Part shown: piece after piece, positions 16,586 to 25,700 of the stretch | Numbering within the stretch: the first letter of the stretch is position 1 | How the letters are laid out: each line of letters opens with the position of its first letter | From: Actinomycetes bacterium | GTDB lineage: Bacteria; Actinomycetota; Acidimicrobiia; Acidimicrobiales; Aldehydirespiratoraceae | Direction: 5' to 3' | NCBI GenBank assembly: GCA_024276355.1 | Contig: JAJRXJ010000341.1 | Span: forward strand, 1 to 36,377 | DNA length: 36,377 nt | Notes under the pieces: generated by a model | Database searches by the model: none | Told to the model about the DNA's origin: nothing | What the model saw: the letters and a program-made list of their open reading frames with translations, nothing else | Position numbers and translations under genes: made by a program

Positions 16586-17481
16586 CCGATCTTCACCACC
16601 CATCGGGTTCGCTCGCCGACGGCAACGATCCGGTTCTGCTCACCCCCGAGATGGCCGGCTGGTACCACTCCGGTCTGCGAGTGATCCGCACGGTCGGCGG
16701 CGTGGCCCGGACGCTCTCCACCGGCCCGTTCGAAGTCGCGGTTCTGCCGCTGTCGGGCAGCGCCACCATCAGCTGCGAGGGCCGAACCTTCGACATCGAA
16801 GGCCGCGATTCCGTGTTCGCGAAGGTGACCGACTTTCTCTACGTGCCGACCGGGGCCACGTTCACCATCGAGAGCCCAACCGACGGCGAGTTCGCGTTGT
16901 GCATGGCACAGACCACCCGACGGCTCTCGGCCAAGTACGGCCCGGCCGACGGGGTGGTTGTCGAAGTGAGGGGAGCGGGTCCCGCCACCCGGCAGGTCAC
17001 CAATTTTCTCAGCCCCGACGTTTGGGGTCACGCCGACAAGCTCATGTGCGTCGAACTGCTCACGCCCGATGGCAACTGGTCGTCCTATCCACCCCACAAG
17101 CACGACTCATCGGCCGAGTGCCTGGTCAACAACGAGGAGATCTACTACTTCCGAATTGCCAGGGCCGGAACCACCGAACCGTCACCCGAAGGATTCGGGA
17201 TGCACCGCACCTACACATCCGACGGCGAGATCGATCAGAACGTGGCCGTGCGAGACGGGAGCGTCTTCTTGATCCCCCGGGGATACCACGGCCCGTGCAT
17301 CGCGGCACCCGGCTACACCATGTACTACCTCAACGTCCTCGCCGGTGGAGGGCCCGAACGCTCGATGGCGTTCTGCGACGACCCCACCCACCACTGGGTT
17401 CGCGACACCTGGGCCGACATGGACCCCGACCCGAGGTGTCCGATGACCGACCAGCGGGGCCTCCTGGAGACCCGATCATGA
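16582..17481 (+). CDS. iolB: 5-deoxy-glucuronate isomerase
   Basis: This 299-residue bicupin enzyme converts 5-deoxy-D-glucuronate to 5-dehydro-2-deoxygluconate. The metal-binding cupin motif is clear in PPHKHDSSAE at about 170-179, giving His172, His174 and Glu179, with another conserved histidine in PRGYHGP farther on. The length is typical (about 270-300). The ATG overlaps the preceding stop (ATGA), which fixes the start despite a longer open frame upstream. It works directly after IolD and before IolC in the pathway. Confidence 0.95.
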   Translation: MTDLHHPSGSLADGNDPVLLTPEMAGWYHSGLRVIRTVGGVARTLSTGPFEVAVLPLSGSATISCEGRTFDIEGRDSVFAKVTDFLYVPTGATFTIESPTDGEFALCMAQTTRRLSAKYGPADGVVVEVRGAGPATRQVTNFLSPDVWGHADKLMCVELLTPDGNWSSYPPHKHDSSAECLVNNEEIYYFRIARAGTTEPSPEGFGMHRTYTSDGEIDQNVAVRDGSVFLIPRGYHGPCIAAPGYTMYYLNVLAGGGPERSMAFCDDPTHHWVRDTWADMDPDPRCPMTDQRGLLETRS

Positions 17482-17534
17482 GCCCGGCACCACGCCGCCG
17501 CTCCGACAGGGGGAGGCCCATCTGTGTCTCGTGA
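17478..17534 (+). CDS. possible 18-residue coupling ORF between iolB and the next dehydrogenase
   Basis: An ATG overlapping the iolB stop opens an 18-codon Arg-rich frame whose stop lies just inside the next gene's start region. The AGGGGGAGG ribosome site of the next gene (17509-17517) lies within it. It may be chance or a translational bridge like the one before iolC. Confidence 0.22.
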   Translation: MSPAPRRRSDRGRPICVS

Positions 17535-18696
17535 ACGTATCGGCCTGGGGGTGATCGGTTTCGGATGGATGGGCCAGGCCCACACCCGGTCCTACATTCG
17601 CATCCCCACTCTGTTCCCGGAGCGCACATTCGACCCGGACCTCACGATTATTTCCGACAACGTCACCGACCGGATCGATCAAGCCGTCGAGTCGTTCGGT
17701 TTCCGGTCCGGTACCACCGACTGGGCCGATGTCATCAATCATCCCGAAGTCGATGTGGTCTGCATCTGCGCCCCCAACATGTTGCACGAGCGGGTCGCGG
17801 TGGCCGCAGCGGCCGCAGGCAAGCACGTGTTCTGCGAGAAGCCGGTTGGTGGCACACCCGAGCAGACCGTTCGCATCGAGGCCGCCGCTCGTGCCGCCGG
17901 CGTCATCACCGGAGTGGGCTACAACTACCGGTGGGCACCCTTGGTCCAATATGCGAAGCAACTGATCGATGAAGGCTCCTTGGGTGAGATCACCAACTAT
18001 CGAGGGCGTTTCTTCTCGATGTACGGCGCCGATCCGATGGGGCTGCTGTCCTGGCGCTTCAAACACGACCAGGCCGGATACGGCGTATCGACCGACATTC
18101 TCAGCCACTCGATCGACCTCGCACACATGCTGGTGGGACCAATTACCAAGGTGGTGGGCACCGGCCACACCTACATAACCGAACGACCACTGCCCAAGGC
18201 CGGCGGCACCCACTACGACCGGGGCCGGCCCGGCGATCCCACCGGGCCGGTGGAGAACGAGGACTACTTCGCGGCCATGGTCGAGTTTGCCTCGGGAGCC
18301 CGGGGAGTGTTCGAGACCTCCAGATCGATCATCGGACCAGAGAGCCAGAACGCCTTCGAGGTCTACGGGACGGAGGGGTCGATCATGTGGAATCTCGAGA
18401 CGATGAACGAAATGAAGTTGTACCTCACCTCCGACCGCGCCCGCGGCTACACCACCGTCTACGCCGGCGACCGCTACCCCTACCACGGTCATTTCGTCCC
18501 CGGTGACGCCAACGCCATCGGCTACGAGGACATGAAGGTGATCGAGGACTACGAGTTCCTTTCGTCGGTCGCGGCGGGCCGACAGCATCATCCCGGGTTC
18601 AGCGAGGCCATCGACTACGTGAGTGTGCAGGACGCTCTGATCAGGTCGTGGCGCAGTGAGCGTTGGGAGACGGTCACCCGGCTGGCCGAGGTCTGA
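17524..18696 (+). CDS. Gfo/Idh/MocA-family dehydrogenase (inositol or scyllo-inositol dehydrogenase-like)
   Basis: This 390-residue NAD(P)-dependent oxidoreductase has an N-terminal Rossmann fold with GVIGFGWMGQAH at about 9-20, the family EKP at 105-107 (Lys106 catalytic) and a C-terminal alpha/beta domain containing ILSHSIDLAH, where Asp191 and His195 occupy the catalytic positions. It is longer than the second dehydrogenase of the operon, mainly through an insert near residues 220-240. The start is GTG with AGGGGGAGG seven bases or so upstream. Two such enzymes in one operon suggest that different inositol stereoisomers, or both an alcohol and its keto form, are handled. The exact substrate is undetermined. 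Confidence 0.88.
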   Translation: MSRERIGLGVIGFGWMGQAHTRSYIRIPTLFPERTFDPDLTIISDNVTDRIDQAVESFGFRSGTTDWADVINHPEVDVVCICAPNMLHERVAVAAAAAGKHVFCEKPVGGTPEQTVRIEAAARAAGVITGVGYNYRWAPLVQYAKQLIDEGSLGEITNYRGRFFSMYGADPMGLLSWRFKHDQAGYGVSTDILSHSIDLAHMLVGPITKVVGTGHTYITERPLPKAGGTHYDRGRPGDPTGPVENEDYFAAMVEFASGARGVFETSRSIIGPESQNAFEVYGTEGSIMWNLETMNEMKLYLTSDRARGYTTVYAGDRYPYHGHFVPGDANAIGYEDMKVIEDYEFLSSVAAGRQHHPGFSEAIDYVSVQDALIRSWRSERWETVTRLAEV

Positions 18697-18719
18697 CCCC
18701 ACGCAGTCAGAGGAGACAC

Positions 18720-18743
18720 AAGTGAAGACACAAGTGAAGACAC
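18720..18743 (+). repeat. 12-bp tandem duplication across the iolD start codon
   Basis: The unit AAGTGAAGACAC occurs twice in direct succession (18720-18731 and 18732-18743), so the iolD message has two in-frame GTG codons four codons apart. The AGGAG ribosome site at 18711-18715 is spaced for the first. Confidence 0.9.
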
Positions 18744-20581
18744 ACCGACTCACAACGGCCCAGGCCCTCGTGAAGTACCTCATGGCGCAACGCACGGTGA
18801 TCGACGACCGTGAGGTCGCTCTCTTCCCCGGGGTCTACGCCATATTCGGCCACGGCAACGTGACCAGCCTCGGGCATGCCCTCGAACGGGTGAAGGACGA
18901 GTTCCCCACTTGGCGCGGCCAGAACGAACAGGGCATGGCGCTCGCCGCGACTGCGTTCGCGAAGGCCAAGCGGCGGCGTCAGATCATGGTGGCAACCACG
19001 TCCATCGGCCCCGGAGCCACCAACATGGTGACAGCCGCCGGTGTGGCGATGGCCAACCGCCTGCCCGTGCTCCTCCTGTCGGGAGACACCTTCGCCAGTC
19101 GCATCCCGGATCCGGTTCTCCAACAGGTCGAGCACTTCGGGTCCCCTTCGACCACCGTCAATGATGCGTTCCGATCGGTCACCCGATACTGGGATCGCAT
19201 CGTCCGACCCGAGCAACTCCTGAATTCCCTCCCTCAGGCGCTGGCCATGATGCTCGACCCCGGCGATTGCGGGCCGGCATTCATCGGTCTGCCACAGGAC
19301 GTTCAGGCCGAGGCCTTCGACTTCCCAGCGGTGTTTTTCGAGCCGGTGGTTCACCGACAACGCCGTCCCGGTCCCGACAAGGGGCAACTGCGCGCGGTTG
19401 TCGAGGCCATGTCCACTTCGCTCAGGCCGCTGATCATCGCGGGTGGGGGAGTCCACTACTCGTTCGCCGAGGAGCAACTCCGCAAGTTCGCCGAAACGCA
19501 TGGGGTACCCGTCGTCGAGACGGTTGCCGGCAAGGCGTGCATACCGGCTCGTCATCCCCTCTACGCCGGACCGATCGGCGTAACCGGTTGCGAGGCCGCG
19601 AATAATCTGGCCGCGGAGGCCGACCTCGTTCTGTCGGTGGGATGCAGGCTCGGCGACTTCACCACCGGGTCCTGGACCGTCTTCCGGAATCCGGAGACCG
19701 TGATCGTCGGTCTCAACACCGCACGTTTCGACTCTGTCAAGCACCTCTCGCTGCCCCTCATCTGCGATGCACGCGAGGGATTGTCACAGCTCTCGGCTGC
19801 GTTGCCAGACTGGACCTCATCGAACTCCTGGCGAGAGCGGGCCGCCCTCGAGGCAGCGGGCTTTCACCGCTACATCGACGAGATCGCCAGTCCCACCGGA
19901 TCGGCTTCGCCTCCCACCTACGCCCAGGTGGTTGGGGTGGTTGATCGCAACAAGAAGCCGGGCGATTACGTGGTTTCGGCGGCCGGGGGCTTTCCCGGAG
20001 AGGTCAACAACGGGTGGCGACAGGATGAGATCAACAGCTTCGACTGCGAATACGGATTCTCCTGCATGGGCTATGAGATCAGCGGGGGATGGGGGGCGAA
20101 GATGGCTCTGCCCGACCGGGAGGTGATCGTTTTCGTCGGAGACGGATCAACCATGATGCTCAACAGCGACCTCCACAGCTCGGTGCTGTCGGGCCACAAA
20201 ATGATTGTCATCATCTGCGACAACGGAGGATTCGCCGTGATCAACAGGCTCCAGATCAACCAGGGCGGTGTGCCGTTCAACAACTTGATCATCGACTCCA
20301 GGGTGGTGGAGCCGATCCATGTCGACTTCGCTGGATTGGCCGCGGCTCAGGGATGCATGAGTGAGACCGTGGACACCCTCGACCAACTCGAGGAGGCCCT
20401 CGGTCGAGCCCGAGCTGCCGATCGAACCTACGTGATCTCCCTTCGCACCGACCCCCATGCATGGACCGATGGCGGGGCCTTCTGGGAGGTCGGGGTGCCG
20501 GAGGTGTCGGATCGTTCCGAAGTTCTGGGCGCACACGCCGAGCTACTGGCCGGCAAGGCCGACCAGCGGATCGGGTGGTGA
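18722..20581 (+). CDS. iolD: 3D-(3,5/4)-trihydroxycyclohexane-1,2-dione hydrolase
   Basis: This 619-residue thiamine-diphosphate enzyme opens the trihydroxycyclohexanedione ring to 5-deoxy-glucuronate, the committed step of inositol breakdown. It has the three-domain layout of acetolactate-synthase-like enzymes. Glu69 in GQNEQGMA activates the cofactor, a central FAD/Rossmann-like domain spans about 220-360, and the ThDP/magnesium motif begins GDGS at 473-476 and ends near ICDNGG (498-503). The segment NSFDCEYGFSCMGYEI is typical of IolD. The GTG start has AGGAG six bases upstream; a longer frame into the previous gene is a shadow. The first four codons are tandemly duplicated. It precedes an SDR gene by two bases. 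Confidence 0.95.
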   Translation: MKTQVKTHRLTTAQALVKYLMAQRTVIDDREVALFPGVYAIFGHGNVTSLGHALERVKDEFPTWRGQNEQGMALAATAFAKAKRRRQIMVATTSIGPGATNMVTAAGVAMANRLPVLLLSGDTFASRIPDPVLQQVEHFGSPSTTVNDAFRSVTRYWDRIVRPEQLLNSLPQALAMMLDPGDCGPAFIGLPQDVQAEAFDFPAVFFEPVVHRQRRPGPDKGQLRAVVEAMSTSLRPLIIAGGGVHYSFAEEQLRKFAETHGVPVVETVAGKACIPARHPLYAGPIGVTGCEAANNLAAEADLVLSVGCRLGDFTTGSWTVFRNPETVIVGLNTARFDSVKHLSLPLICDAREGLSQLSAALPDWTSSNSWRERAALEAAGFHRYIDEIASPTGSASPPTYAQVVGVVDRNKKPGDYVVSAAGGFPGEVNNGWRQDEINSFDCEYGFSCMGYEISGGWGAKMALPDREVIVFVGDGSTMMLNSDLHSSVLSGHKMIVIICDNGGFAVINRLQINQGGVPFNNLIIDSRVVEPIHVDFAGLAAAQGCMSETVDTLDQLEEALGRARAADRTYVISLRTDPHAWTDGGAFWEVGVPEVSDRSEVLGAHAELLAGKADQRIGW

Positions 20582-20583
20582 CC

Positions 20584-21438
20584 ATGACTCCCACCACCGC
20601 AGCACGAGTCCCGGCAGCGTCGACGTTCGAAGGAGGGGTGGCCCTCATAACCGGCGGCTCCCAGGGCCTCGGAAATTCCGTTGCCCATGCCCTCGCCGAC
20701 CGGGGGGCACGGGGCTTCGTACTGGTTGGACGCGACCCCGACAAGGGCGAAGCGGCCGCCGCAGCCCTCACCACCGACACGTGCCGAGCAGTCTTCGTGA
20801 AGGCCGATGTTGGAACACCGGAGGGATGCTCGGCGGCTGTGCAGGCCGTGGGCGACGAATTCGGCGCTCCCGACGCGGTCGTCAACTGTGCGGCGGCCAC
20901 CGCCCGCGGCACGGTGTGGGATTCCCCACCCGATCTGTGGGCCGAGATGCTGATGGTCAACGTGAGGGGCCCGGCGCTCATCGCACAGGGCTGCGCCCGA
21001 CTGATGCGCGATGCAGATAGAGGTGGATCAGTCGTGATGATCGGCTCGGTGGCCGGACACGGTGGCGCACCCGAACTACTTTCGTATTCGACATCCAAGT
21101 CGGCGCTGGTCGCACTCACCCGCAATCTCGCCTATCAGCTCATGCGCCATGGGATACGCGTCAACCTTCTCAACCCCGGATGGATGAACACTCCCGCCGA
21201 GGACATCGTGCAACGCAGGTTTCACGGGGCCACCGACGGGTGGCTCGAGAGGGCCTCCGCCGAACTGCCGTTCGGGCGTTTGATCGATACCGACGAGATA
21301 GCCCGCACCATCGCCCACCTGGCCACCGCGGAATCGGGGATGCTCACCGGGGCCTGCATCGACTACGACCAATCGGTGATCGGCGCCGGGAACGCACCGG
21401 TACCGCCGGCGACAGACCGATCCCACAACCACACGTGA
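20584..21438 (+). CDS. SDR-family oxidoreductase in the inositol operon
   Basis: This 284-residue short-chain dehydrogenase/reductase has a glycine-rich NAD(P) site TGGSQGLG at 23-30, the NCAAA strand (about 101-105) and a complete Ser155-Tyr168-Lys172 catalytic set (IGSVAG and YSTSK). The start ATG is two bases after the iolD stop, so coupling is likely. No SDR belongs to the core inositol pathway. In this place it probably oxidises or reduces another cyclitol or keto-inositol before it joins the main route; that is inference. The C-terminus has a short His/Pro/Thr-rich tail. Confidence 0.9.
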   Translation: MTPTTAARVPAASTFEGGVALITGGSQGLGNSVAHALADRGARGFVLVGRDPDKGEAAAAALTTDTCRAVFVKADVGTPEGCSAAVQAVGDEFGAPDAVVNCAAATARGTVWDSPPDLWAEMLMVNVRGPALIAQGCARLMRDADRGGSVVMIGSVAGHGGAPELLSYSTSKSALVALTRNLAYQLMRHGIRVNLLNPGWMNTPAEDIVQRRFHGATDGWLERASAELPFGRLIDTDEIARTIAHLATAESGMLTGACIDYDQSVIGAGNAPVPPATDRSHNHT

Positions 21439-21448
21439 AGGACATCCG

Positions 21449-22462
21449 ATGAATCTTCGAATTGGCGTACTCGGCTGCGGACGCATCGGGGCCATGCACG
21501 CAGAACTCATCTCGAGGCGCGTCGACGACGCCGTTCTCGGCCCGGTGTTCGATGTTGTTCCCTCCTCGGCCGAGGCGCTGGCCCAGCGCCTCGGTACCAC
21601 CATCACCGAATCCGTCGACGACATCCTTGGCGACGCCTCGGTCGACGCGGTTGCCATCTGTACCAGCACCGAAACCCACGTCGATCTGATCATCGGCGCA
21701 GCCCGGGCCGGGAAGGCCATCTTCTGCGAGAAGCCACTTTCCAGGGATCTCGGGGAGATCGACCGCGCTCTTGCCGTCGTCGACGAAGTCGGCGCCTACC
21801 TGCAGGTGGGATTCAATCGCCGCTTCGACCCCAGTCACAGGGCGGTGGCCGAGGGAGTAGCCAATGGTTCCATCGGCGACCCCCATCTCGTTCGGATCAC
21901 GAGTCGCGATCCTGAGCCACCACCCATCTCCTACATCGAGGGGTCCGGCGGAATCTTTCTCGACATGACCATCCATGATTTCGACATGGCCCGGTACGTC
22001 GCCCGGTCCGAGGTGGTGACGGTCTACGCCACCGGAGGTGTGCGCGTCGATCCCGCAATCGGCAATGCGGGCGACATCGACACCGCGGTGGTGGTCCTCA
22101 CCCATCGGGACGGAACGATCACCACCATCGACAACAGCCGCCAGGCCGTCTACGGCTACGACCAACGCGTCGAGGCCTTCGGCTCGGCCGGGATGATCGC
22201 ATCCCACAACGTGCCGGCGAACACCACCATCGCCAGCGACGTCGCCGCCCGGCGAGGCTCGCCACTCCAGTACTTCTTCCTCGAGCGCTACGAACAGAGC
22301 TATCTCGAGGAGTGGAAGGAGTTCATCTCATCGGTCTCAACCGGTTCGGCCAGCCCGGTCGACGGCAGGGACGGTCGCGCCCCCTTGGTGTTGGGTCTCG
22401 CTGCGTGGAAGTCCCATCGGGAGGGACGCCCGGTCGAGGTCGACGAGATCGACCCGACCTGA
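21449..22462 (+). CDS. iolG: inositol 2-dehydrogenase
   Basis: This 337-residue Gfo/Idh/MocA enzyme oxidises myo-inositol to 2-keto-myo-inositol with NAD+, the first step of the pathway. The Rossmann motif GVLGCGRIGAMH is at 6-17 and the EKP motif at 94-96. Lys95, Asp172 and His176 (the latter two in LDMTIHDFDM) match the Lys97, Asp172 and His176 triad described for Bacillus subtilis inositol dehydrogenase. It is closer to that enzyme than the first dehydrogenase in the operon and has the usual length. It is the last gene of the run, ten bases after the SDR, and converges with a minus-strand gene after 21 bases. Confidence 0.92.
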   Translation: MNLRIGVLGCGRIGAMHAELISRRVDDAVLGPVFDVVPSSAEALAQRLGTTITESVDDILGDASVDAVAICTSTETHVDLIIGAARAGKAIFCEKPLSRDLGEIDRALAVVDEVGAYLQVGFNRRFDPSHRAVAEGVANGSIGDPHLVRITSRDPEPPPISYIEGSGGIFLDMTIHDFDMARYVARSEVVTVYATGGVRVDPAIGNAGDIDTAVVVLTHRDGTITTIDNSRQAVYGYDQRVEAFGSAGMIASHNVPANTTIASDVAARRGSPLQYFFLERYEQSYLEEWKEFISSVSTGSASPVDGRDGRAPLVLGLAAWKSHREGRPVEVDEIDPT

Positions 22463-22483
22463 CCGACGATCTCCGAATCGGCT

Positions 22484-22777
22484 CTACGTGTCGTCGTCGT
22501 CGACCAGGCCACTGGCCGTGGCCAACGCCGCGGCCATCATTCCGGCTCGCTGGTACACGAGCTGAAATGAATGCTCGGCTGCAGTCTCGTGAGGGGGGAT
22601 CGGAATGCGGCCCAATGAAACCACGACAGCAGTGATGTCGGGGGAGTAGGTGACATGGTCGATCGGTTCGGGTAGCGATCCCGGATCTCCCCAGAACTTG
22701 GCCGGATCAACCACGCTCTGGCTCTTCTGACGGTTCTTTCCCTTGCGTTTGCTCCGCTTTTTGTCGTTTCCGCTCAT
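22484..22777 (-). CDS. small basic protein coupled to the SNF2 helicase
   Basis: This 97-residue protein has a strongly basic first 20 residues (Lys/Arg-rich) that could contact nucleic acid, then a compact domain with WGDPGSLPEP, an IPPHETAAEHSFQ phrase and an Ala-rich helix, and an acidic DDDDT end. There is no membrane segment. Its ATG overlaps the stop of the SNF2 helicase gene, so it is translated from the same message. I recognise no named family. The coupling suggests an accessory factor of the helicase or simply a shared operon. Confidence 0.72.
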   Translation of the reverse strand: MSGNDKKRSKRKGKNRQKSQSVVDPAKFWGDPGSLPEPIDHVTYSPDITAVVVSLGRIPIPPHETAAEHSFQLVYQRAGMMAAALATASGLVDDDDT

Positions 22778-25700
22778 TCCGACTCCGTCCCGGTCTCGAT
22801 CTGTTCAAGGTCGAGGACCGCCGACTGATCAATCCCGAACACCTGTCGAAGCTGATCGGCATCCAGGTCGCCGATCGAACTCGACTTCGGCAGGGTGACG
22901 TCGGCGATGTGGCGCTTACCGGCCACCACCTCCTCGACCCTTTCATCGACCGTGCCGGGGCAAACCAGGCGGTGACAGATGACAGTGTTGGTCTGGCCGA
23001 TTCGCCATACGCGATCACGTGCTTGATCTTCGACCGCCGGATTCCACCATCGGTCGTAGAGGACCACGTGGTTCGCGGCGGTGAGGTTGAGGCCGGTGCC
23101 GCCTGCCTTCAGCGAGAGCACCATGGCTCCCGGGCCTTCCATGGACTGGAATGACTCCACCATTCGGTCACGCGCCCCGCGTGCCAATCCGCCGTGATAG
23201 CACTCAACAGGTATTCCGTGACGCTCGCTGAGATACTCGGCGAGCTTCACACCCCAAGTGGCAAAGTGAGTGAACACCAGCAGCTTCTCGCCGGCCGCGT
23301 AGACGCTCTCGACGATCTCGTTGAGCCTGGCCAGCTTCCCGGACCGTCCCTCGAGTGGATTGTCGTCGTCTTGATAGTTGACCGGATGATTGCAGATCTG
23401 CTTGAGAGCGGTGATCGCGGCCAGGACAGCCCCCTTGCGCTCGGGAGTGCCGGGCTCCTTGGTCTCGGCATCGACCACGAGCGTGTCGATGACGGCCTGA
23501 TAGAGGCCGATCTGCTCTTCGGTCATCGCGCATTGATCGAGTTCGTCGATGCGATCCGGGAGCTCGGCAGCGATGAGCGGTTCGGCCTTGGTACGGCGAT
23601 ATACGAGGATGCCGTTCAACGCCCGAAGCGCGTCCTCGCCGTCGGACTTGCGCTTGTTGTCCGGAGTGAGCTGGGTGATGAACGCGGCGCGGGGCCCCAA
23701 CAAACCGGGATTCGCCCAGTTCATGATGGCCCAGAGGTCGCCCAGACCGTTCTCGATCGGTGTGCCGGTGAGGGCCACCCGGGTTCGTGCGTCGATTCGT
23801 TGCAACTGTCGCGAGGTCTCTGCGGCAGGGTTCTTGATGGCCTGGGCCTCGTCGAGCACCACCTTCCACCACTTGATACCGATGATTTCCTCGATGTCGC
23901 GCACGGCGGTGCCGTAGGTGGTGATCACGAGGTCCGCCTTTGAGACGGCCCGTTCGAATGACGAGTTCCTGGAGCGGTTCGCCCCGTGGTGGACGAGCAC
24001 CTTCAACCCGGGGACAAATCGGCGGGCCTCTGATGCCCAGTTGCCCACGACCGCCGGTGGGGCGATGACGAGAGACGGCCTGTCGGCCTTGTCGGACAGC
24101 AGGTTGGCCAGAAGGGTCGGGGTCTTGCCGAGCCCCATGTCGAGTGCGAGGCATCCCCCGAGGCCGGCTTCGTCGAGGAAATCGAGCCAGGCAAGGGCGT
24201 CGGCCTGATAGGAGCGGAGCTCACCGTTGAACCCCGGGGGCTGCGTGGGCGGGTTCTCGGGAAGCGACTCGACGCTGGCCAACAGGTCGGCAGCCCAGCC
24301 GTCGCCGGTCAGCGTGATGCCACCCGACAGTGGCGAGCCCTCCAGGCCGAGAGCGTGACGCAGCATGTCGGCGCCCGAGAGACGGGTCTTGTCGGCCCGC
24401 TCGGCCAGCGCGGCCGCGGCCTCGACGAGGTCGGCCTTGTCGATTTCGACCCACTGACCGCGTGACTTGACGAGCGGGCGGGCCTCGGCTGCGAGCCTGG
24501 ATATGTCGGCGGCGGTCAACTCGACGTCGTCGAACACCGCCGACCATCTCACGTTGGCAAGTTGCTGAGCACCGACGACGGTGTCCTGGGCATCTTCAGC
24601 CGTGAGGCGCAATGAGGGTGTGGCCTTCTTGCGAGAGAGCGGAGGCACCCGCACTTCGTAACCCGCCGCTGTGAGAACATCGCCCGTGGTGGTCATCAAC
24701 CGCCAGGCCTCATCCTGGGACAGGAGCACCTCACCGCGGCGCCGACCACCGAGGCGAAGCAACTCCGGGAACAGCCGCTCGAGTCGTGAGAGCTGCCCCC
24801 CGACCTCGGCCGATCTCGACTTCGATCCGGTGGTTACAGCCACCTCCACCGGCTCGAGTCCACCATCGATCCCGGGTGCGTACACCGAAACATGCCATGC
24901 GTCGGAATCGTCGGGGGGATCGAGTTGGATGACCAGACGACAGCCAACAGCACCGGACACGGGAGATGCCCATTGTTGGAGCTTGCGCACCATCTCCCCG
25001 GTTATCGACCGTGGGGCAAAGAAAGGTTGGCCGTCGAGATTGCACAGGAACGCCTCGCCCACGTCGGCCCGGGTGGTGATCTCTGGTGGCGTGGCCGGGA
25101 GAGTGAGCTGACCGGCCGCGGTGGCCACGATCGCGTGGGTCAGGTCGCCGATCACCGCTGCAGTGAACTTCTCGGGATTCTGATCCCGATTGTTGACCAT
25201 CACCGAACCGGGGACGCTGGCCACCAGATCGGCCAACGACTCGGGATCCATCAGCGCCGGCAACCAACGGACACGACACTTCACGAGCCCGTCGTCTTTG
25301 TCCCTGCGACTCCGCTTCGACTGGACAAGCTGCGGAACCACACGTCCCTGAGCCACCAGATCGACGGCGAGAGCTGCGGCCAGGCCCATCCATGTGGCGC
25401 TGGCGCCCACGGAGTCGTCGTCGTGGGTTGTGGCCAGGTCGACAAGCCATCCGAGAGCTGATGCGATCGGTGTCGAGATGGTTTCCGCTCGACCCCTCAC
25501 CGGCAACTTGAGCGTGCCGTGCTCGTCCCATTGGATCGCGCCTCCGCCGAGGGCCTTGACCCTCTCGAGAACCTGCGCTTCCGGCTCGGGGCGAATGTTG
25601 TGGCCGCCCGCCCAGGCGACGATTCGACCATCCGTGCGCGACAACTGCAGCTGGACGATTCCGGGCTCAACCGGGGCATCCACGGCCTTGTCGCGACGCG

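Noticed and set aside
17476-18795. A 439-codon open frame on the minus strand opposite the first dehydrogenase gene
   Set aside because: It lies wholly antisense to a clear Gfo/Idh/MocA gene; its product is a repetitive Gly/Val/Asp/His-rich composition with no motifs, as expected for the complement of high-GC coding sequence.
18707-19744. A 345-codon minus-strand open frame opposite iolD
   Set aside because: It is antisense to the well-supported ThDP enzyme and has shadow-like composition with no domain.
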